NCBI GenBank assembly: GCA_963693315.1
Contig: OY856186.1
Span: forward strand, 286,332,930 to 286,396,929
Length of the DNA stretch: 64,000 nucleotides
Direction of reading: 5' to 3'
Source of the DNA: Diogma glabrata
Taxonomy: Eukaryota > Arthropoda > Insecta > Diptera > Cylindrotomidae
A program made the translations under genes and the position numbers. Shown here piece after piece: positions 59,341-64,000 of this stretch. A model generated the notes under the pieces. The model was not told the DNA's origin. It did no database searches and was given only the letters and a program-made list of their open reading frames with translations. Numbering within the stretch: the stretch's first letter is position 1; each line of letters begins with the position of its first letter.

Positions 59341-60990
59341 TGTTTTTTTATCGTTATCATACCGGTTTATATTAGTATTATCATTATTGTTGTATGTAAA
59401 TGTATGGAATTTGCGATCTCTTATTGTGTTATATGTCATCAATATTAAATGTTTTGGCATTTTATATCTTATCATTTTGTAAATTAAACCTTTCTGCCAA
59501 GTTGTGTCAAACGCATTTCTGAGGTCCACCGTGCAAGTTCCTATATATTTGTTGTTGTTTCTAGACCAGAAAAGGTTGGATGTGAACGTATTTATTGCAT
59601 GGACTGTAGAATGTTTTGGTTTAAAGCCAAATTGATGGATTGGTATAATATTATTTTTTAGGATTATCTTTTCCATACTCTTTTTGATGATTATTTCAAA
59701 AATTTTTGATATATTAGGTAAAAGCGAGATGGGACGATAATTTAAAGGGCTTTCCTTAGGTTTACCAGTTTTATGTATTGGAAGGGTTATGGAATGTTTC
59801 CAGCAATTTGGGAAGTGGGAATTGTTGAGGAGGTTATTGAAAATTATTGTATATATCTTTATTACGCTATCTGGAATGTGTTTGAGCACAATGTTTGGTA
59901 TGCCATCTATACCTGATGATTTTTTATTATTTAGGTTATGGAATATTGCCTTCAATTCATATTGCGTTACAAAATAATCTTTTAAGTAATCCATTTGATC
60001 ATTATACGTAAGGAAGTCCATACTATTATATTTATTATTTTGATTATGATCATTAGTATTAGCTGATGTGCTCCTTTGTGTAGTAACCGATGTATGGTCA
60101 CGTGTAGCATCAAAGTATAGGCCATTTATTTGTGTTTCGTCTTCGTTGTAGCCATTTGTATCATCATTGTTATCGTTAACATTATAGGGCGGTATTTTGT
60201 TATAACAATTGCTATGGTCCTCGTAGCTCTTACAATCTTCAATTTGATGTGATTTCAAATCGTTTGAGAATCTAACGGTATTTTTAATGTTTCCATTGCT
60301 CTCCATCATTGAATTGTTGAATTTATTTATTGTGTCAGTGATTATTTTGAAATTTTCTTGTTTTTTGGCTTGTTGTGTTTGTGTATTAATATTTATGTCG
60401 GCAATCGTATTTAGTGTTGAGTTCTGTTGAGTAATATTTGGACTGTTTTCATTGTTAAGATTAATATTGGTATCCATAACTTTTTGATTGTATGTTTCTT
60501 GAATACAGTGGCCGATGATGTTTAGCTTATCGATATTATTTGTTATGTAGACATTATCATCAACGATTTCTAATTCGTTGTTGTTTAGAAGATTGTTCGG
60601 GAGGTTATTATGCATATTTTCAGAGATTAATAATTTTTGTGGTAAAGTGTTTTTATTATTTTTATAGGGTTTGAAGATTTTATTGATTAATGGAAACATG
60701 TTGTTATTGTTTGTTTTGATATTTTTTAGTTTTTTTGTCCAAAACTGATTAATTGACAGTTGAAATTTTTCTTTTATTATTATTTTTAAACATTTAATTA
60801 TCGATTTTATTTGTACTATCTCATGCGATTGATTTGTTAAATCCTGACGTCTATGTAAGTTGAAGAGTTGCGATACTAATTTTTTTTTTGTATATAATAA
60901 TTTTTCGATAAAAGGGTTGGAATAGCATTTTACAGCATTATCCACCGTTATTGAGTGGTATGGTTTATTTTTTGGTATAGTTTTTTTCAT
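59341..60990 (-). CDS. LINE ORF2, linker and N-terminal reverse transcriptase part
   Basis: An Asn-rich linker of about 300 residues is followed by reverse transcriptase motifs: KKSSGIDGIPNIVLKHIP, then NCWKHSITLPIHKTGKP, NYRPISLLPNISKIFE, HQFGFKPKHSTVHAI and TVDLRNAFDTTWQKGL (motif A). Sequence upstream of the internal ATG at 60990 stays open (VKEMKKT) toward the endonuclease frame, so the break there is a single-base change near 61015-61022 and not a gene boundary. Confidence 0.8.
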
Positions 60991-61010
60991 TTCCTTTACT
61001 ATCAGGTCAT

Positions 61011-62171
61011 TTAAATTATCAGAATTTCTTCTATTTCACTGTTGGATAAATTATGTGTTGATAATGTTTTTTCGATGTATTCTATTGTAAATTTGTCATT
61101 TGTATTTTTATTTAATCGCTTTGAAAATAATTTCCAATTTGCTTTTTTGTAGTTTAAATTTAAGTTGTTGATATTAATATTAGTTTCAACATTACTAACG
61201 CTTACGTTTCCGTCAATGGTTACAGATGGATTAATATTTAATCGTTCGTTGTTGGCTTTTTCTTTTATATTACTGCTGGTATTGGTTCGTTCATTGTTGT
61301 TATAATTTAAACTATCAGTTATATCCTCATCATTATCCAGATAAAAATTTTCATTGTTATTATAGCATCCGCTATTATAGAGTTCTATGTATATTTGTAT
61401 TGCATTATGATCACTATCATACGGTACTACTACTATCTGATTGTTATCATTAGAAGCAATTTTTAATCGAGAATCAGCAATGCATAAGTCTAAATATGAG
61501 TAGCTGGCTTGGTAAGTTGGAGATATTGGGTGGTATAAAGTGCATTTGTTAATGATGAATGTATCTTGTAACCATTTGGCTAGAGATGTGCCTCTAGTAT
61601 TTGTTAATGTGTTAGACCAGTTGCCATGTTTAGCGTTAAGATCTCCAGCAATAACGTAATACGTATTAAAGGAGTGTAATTTCAGCTTACTGAAGAGATC
61701 ATTTAACTCATCTTCGAAGGTTCTGACATTTATGTTCTGATTGGATGCCGCATATACGGAACAAATAACAAGTTTATAATTTCTTTTTAAATGAATTACT
61801 ACACCAGAATATTCCAGGCATTTATAATTTAGTGTGTTATTTTTTTTTCGATCAATTACCGAGAATTTCATATGTAATTGTTTGCTTATTAGTATGGCTG
61901 TGCCGCCCCCTCCTTTATTGTCTGGCCTATCATCTCGTTTGAGGATGTAATTAGCAAATTGTAACTTATGTTTATCTGACAATTTAGTTTCACACACTAA
62001 TAGTATGTCTGGTTTATATGATTTTAAGAAAACATTCATGTAATGCCTTTTATCTAGACTTATTAATGAATTACAATTTATAGATATGATTTTAAGGTTT
62101 TTTAATATTGTATTGTTTTTTGAATTATTATTGTGAACGTTAACGATGGAATTATGGGTTGTCATTATCAT
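61011..62171 (-). CDS. LINE ORF2, apurinic endonuclease domain
   Basis: The N-terminal part of ORF2, starting at ATG 62171 and overlapping the end of ORF1 by 20 nt in another frame. Active-site landmarks: LKIISINCNSL, LLVCETKLSD, GGGGTAILISK, VIAGDLNAKHGNWSN, YLDLCIADSRL and YDSDHNAIQIY, giving the Asn, Glu, Asp-Asn and Asp-His sets of the exonuclease-III-like fold. It nicks the genomic target for reverse transcription. The frame then shifts before the linker. Confidence 0.87.
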   Translation of the reverse strand: MIMTTHNSIVNVHNNNSKNNTILKNLKIISINCNSLISLDKRHYMNVFLKSYKPDILLVCETKLSDKHKLQFANYILKRDDRPDNKGGGGTAILISKQLHMKFSVIDRKKNNTLNYKCLEYSGVVIHLKRNYKLVICSVYAASNQNINVRTFEDELNDLFSKLKLHSFNTYYVIAGDLNAKHGNWSNTLTNTRGTSLAKWLQDTFIINKCTLYHPISPTYQASYSYLDLCIADSRLKIASNDNNQIVVVPYDSDHNAIQIYIELYNSGCYNNNENFYLDNDEDITDSLNYNNNERTNTSSNIKEKANNERLNINPSVTIDGNVSVSNVETNININNLNLNYKKANWKLFSKRLNKNTNDKFTIEYIEKTLSTHNLSNSEIEEILII

Positions 62172-64000
62172 TTATATCAATTGCTTGAAATATATGGTCG
62201 ATACGAACATTTACCATAGTAATTTGTTGTTGTAACTGTTGGATAGCTTGTGTAACTGTGTTTGTTAACGATTTGAACATATCATTGAACTTTATCTCTA
62301 ATGAGCTCATTATATTTTTTAGTTGCACTTCTATCGGCGGTGTTATGTGATTTTGTGTAGTAGACCCGATAGATGGAGTTATTTCGTTGTAGTTAAGGTT
62401 ATTCTGATTTGTGCTATCTTTTGTACTTTGTGGAACATTATTAAACGTTGATATTGGCTGATGTTGCCGTGGATGACCAAGATGTGGTTTTGTTGTTGGT
62501 ATTGTGGGGGAGTTTTCAAACATTTGGCTAAAGCTAATATTTGGCTTGGTAAAGTTGTTATACATTTTTTGTTTTAACATTTGTAATCTATCTTTTTCTA
62601 TTTTGACTTGTTTTCTGCGCTCCTGTAATACTTTGTGTCTAGGGCAACCCTTGTAGGATGCGGGGTGGCCATACGATTTACATAAAACACAATATAATTT
62701 TTCAATAGGGTTTTCTTCTTTAGTGAGTTTACAATGCCCCGGTAAGTGTTCCTCTGCACATTTTACGCATCTAAAATCCATGTTGCAATTAGCTGCGGCA
62801 TGCCCAAACCTTTGGCATTTTTTACACTGAAATATACCTGTGTGTTCCAGTGTTTGCCATTTGATTGACTGATGATTAACATGGTGTATTTTCATGCAAT
62901 CTTTTATGTTTGACGTAGGTGATAGTTGAATCAGTAGCATTGCAGGATCCTCTCTATTTTTCGGGTTATAAACAGTAGCTTTTGTGAACTGTAAGTTTTC
63001 AGAGTTATAGGTTTTTAATTCTTCCAGAATATCATTTGGATCCTCACCAGGGCAGAGGCCTTTCAGTACCATTGTTTTCGGTTTTAAATGTCTGGGTGTG
63101 TAAGTATAGTAATTCATCTCAGCCAATTGTAAATATCTTTTGACCTTATCATGATCTTCTAGTGAGAAGGTTTCTATGTTGCTATTTCCACCCCTCAAAT
63201 GCTTTATATTAAATTTGGAGATTTTGGCGTGATTTTTGAGGAACTGTATTATATCTTTAGTTTCCATATAAGAAACCCTAATTGGTGGTATCTTATAAAG
63301 TTTTTGATTTTTATTTGTTTGGTGCAGATTTTGATTATTGTTATCTGCTTGTTGACTATGTTGTTGGTGTTGCTTTTGGGTGGTTCTATTATTTACATAT
63401 ATTCCTTGTCTGACTGTGGCTTTTGCTCTATTTAGGTTGATTGAGCTGTTTGTATTTGTATGTGTATCAACATCGCCAGTTGTATTATGATTTCTCCTAG
63501 GGTTGATTAGATTGTCAGTTTTTTCCTTCATCAATTTTCTTTTTTTTTTTAGAACCTGGACAAAATCTCCAGTATCTTCATTATCACATCCTATATTTGG
63601 TTCTATAGTATCTATTAGCATTGCATTTTCTGAAATATTTAGAGATTGGTATTTATTGTGAGTTGGGATATTATAGATTAGGTTAGGTAGTGTTTGGTTT
63701 TGTAGTTGTACGGATGAAGATGGTTTATATGGTTCATATTGGTGTACATAGGTACTACATATTGGTTGCGTTGATGAAGCAACTGTTGCGAGCGATGTTG
63801 ATGTTGTGCTATGGTGTAAAGTTTGCGTGACAGAAGTATCAGGGTTTGAGATGGTTTTGTGGACTACGGTGTATTCATCCGTATAATTTTGTTGAATAAA
63901 GTTTGTCGTTTTTAATGTTTTATTTTTGGCCTCTAATAGTTTTTGTTTCTTTAATACTTTTTTACCCAATTTCGCTTTGGCTTTTTTGTCCTTGTCGATA
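62152..64000 (-). CDS. LINE ORF1, Gag-like nucleocapsid, 5' partial
   Basis: Open to the right edge: codons above the apparent start at 63969, which is TTG and not a true start, read IDKDKKAKAK, so the ORF begins outside. It contains a PRE_C2HC-type region typical of jockey elements (IPPIRVSYME ... LKGLCPGEDPNDILEEL ... IKWQTLEHTGIFQC) and three zinc knuckles: CKKCQRFGHAAANC, CVKCAEEHLPGHC and CVLCKSYGHPASYKGC. A Gln-rich coiled segment precedes the stop. It binds element RNA as a ribonucleoprotein. Confidence 0.87.
   Translation of the reverse strand, partial: IDKDKKAKAKLGKKVLKKQKLLEAKNKTLKTTNFIQQNYTDEYTVVHKTISNPDTSVTQTLHHSTTSTSLATVASSTQPICSTYVHQYEPYKPSSSVQLQNQTLPNLIYNIPTHNKYQSLNISENAMLIDTIEPNIGCDNEDTGDFVQVLKKKRKLMKEKTDNLINPRRNHNTTGDVDTHTNTNSSINLNRAKATVRQGIYVNNRTTQKQHQQHSQQADNNNQNLHQTNKNQKLYKIPPIRVSYMETKDIIQFLKNHAKISKFNIKHLRGGNSNIETFSLEDHDKVKRYLQLAEMNYYTYTPRHLKPKTMVLKGLCPGEDPNDILEELKTYNSENLQFTKATVYNPKNREDPAMLLIQLSPTSNIKDCMKIHHVNHQSIKWQTLEHTGIFQCKKCQRFGHAAANCNMDFRCVKCAEEHLPGHCKLTKEENPIEKLYCVLCKSYGHPASYKGCPRHKVLQERRKQVKIEKDRLQMLKQKMYNNFTKPNISFSQMFENSPTIPTTKPHLGHPRQHQPISTFNNVPQSTKDSTNQNNLNYNEITPSIGSTTQNHITPPIEVQLKNIMSSLEIKFNDMFKSLTNTVTQAIQQLQQQITMVNVRIDHIFQAIDINDNDNP

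Larger units (their letters stand above)
57551..64000 (-). mobile_element. Jockey-type LINE, nearly intact, cut by window edge
   Basis: A minus-strand non-LTR retrotransposon with ORF1 (nucleocapsid), overlapping ORF2 (endonuclease plus reverse transcriptase), about 520 bp of 3' UTR (57565-58072) and a 13-base poly(A) (T run at 57552-57564 on the plus strand). The 5' end lies beyond 64000, so its flanking duplication cannot be checked. No in-frame stop interrupts the domains; two single-base frame changes are the only defects. Confidence 0.88.

Noticed and set aside
58860..59977. Plus-strand frames inside the jockey reverse transcriptase
   Set aside because: They are antisense shadows of the conserved minus-strand pol.
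63967..63969. Apparent start of LINE ORF1
   Set aside because: The codon is TTG and the frame stays open to the window edge, so the true start is outside.

Overview
This is a repeat-choked, strongly AT-rich piece of an arthropod, most likely insect, nuclear genome. The evidence is spliced genes with GT-AG introns, animal-type housekeeping genes (spermine synthase, INPP5E-like phosphatase), jockey, gypsy, RTE, hAT, pogo-like and Harbinger-like transposons, long (TA)n tracts, and no bacterial operon structure. I cannot name the species.

Host genes. (1) An unrecognised two-exon gene on the minus strand (1697-3016) encodes a 420-aa Ser/Asn-rich protein. (2) Spermine synthase lies on the minus strand (11795-25512). 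Five exons reassemble by eye to 367 codons with consistent splice phases, and two of its four introns have been inflated to 4.6 and 7.8 kb by transposons. (3) An INPP5E-type inositol-polyphosphate 5-phosphatase lies on the plus strand (52276-54428; 3 exons, 675 aa) with a complete catalytic set and a C-terminal CaaX box.

Mobile DNA fills almost everything else, often nested several levels deep. From left to right: a LINE endonuclease fragment; a decayed LINE with a 2A-like peptide (3.8-7.2 kb); several MITEs; a gypsy pol relic (9.4-10.3 kb); a long-TIR element occupying nearly all of Sms intron 2 and carrying a MITE plus an RTE relic, which is itself split by a retroposon with a 28-bp target duplication; rearranged LINE relics (22.4-24.2 kb); a head-to-tail MITE array (26.1-28.5 kb); a TIR element carrying a SWIM zinc-finger gene broken by a hAT insertion (28.5-38 kb); inside its right TIR, a TTA-flanked element (33466-37927) holding an inverted array of 456-bp repeats; a 13.7-kb stack from 38 to 51.8 kb containing foldback DNA and a fresh full-length gypsy element with apparently identical 303-bp LTRs; hAT- and pogo-like elements; and a nearly intact jockey-type LINE running off the right edge.

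The most unusual observation is the 456-bp repeat at 34800-37443. Each of six complete copies contains, on one strand, the full hammerhead ribozyme core: a 7-bp stem III, the GTC cleavage triplet, an 8-nt palindromic stem I, CTGATGA, a bulged stem II and GAAA. This would make it a retrozyme- or satellite-like self-cleaving repeat trapped in a DNA transposon. It is a sequence prediction only; stems I and II are imperfect.
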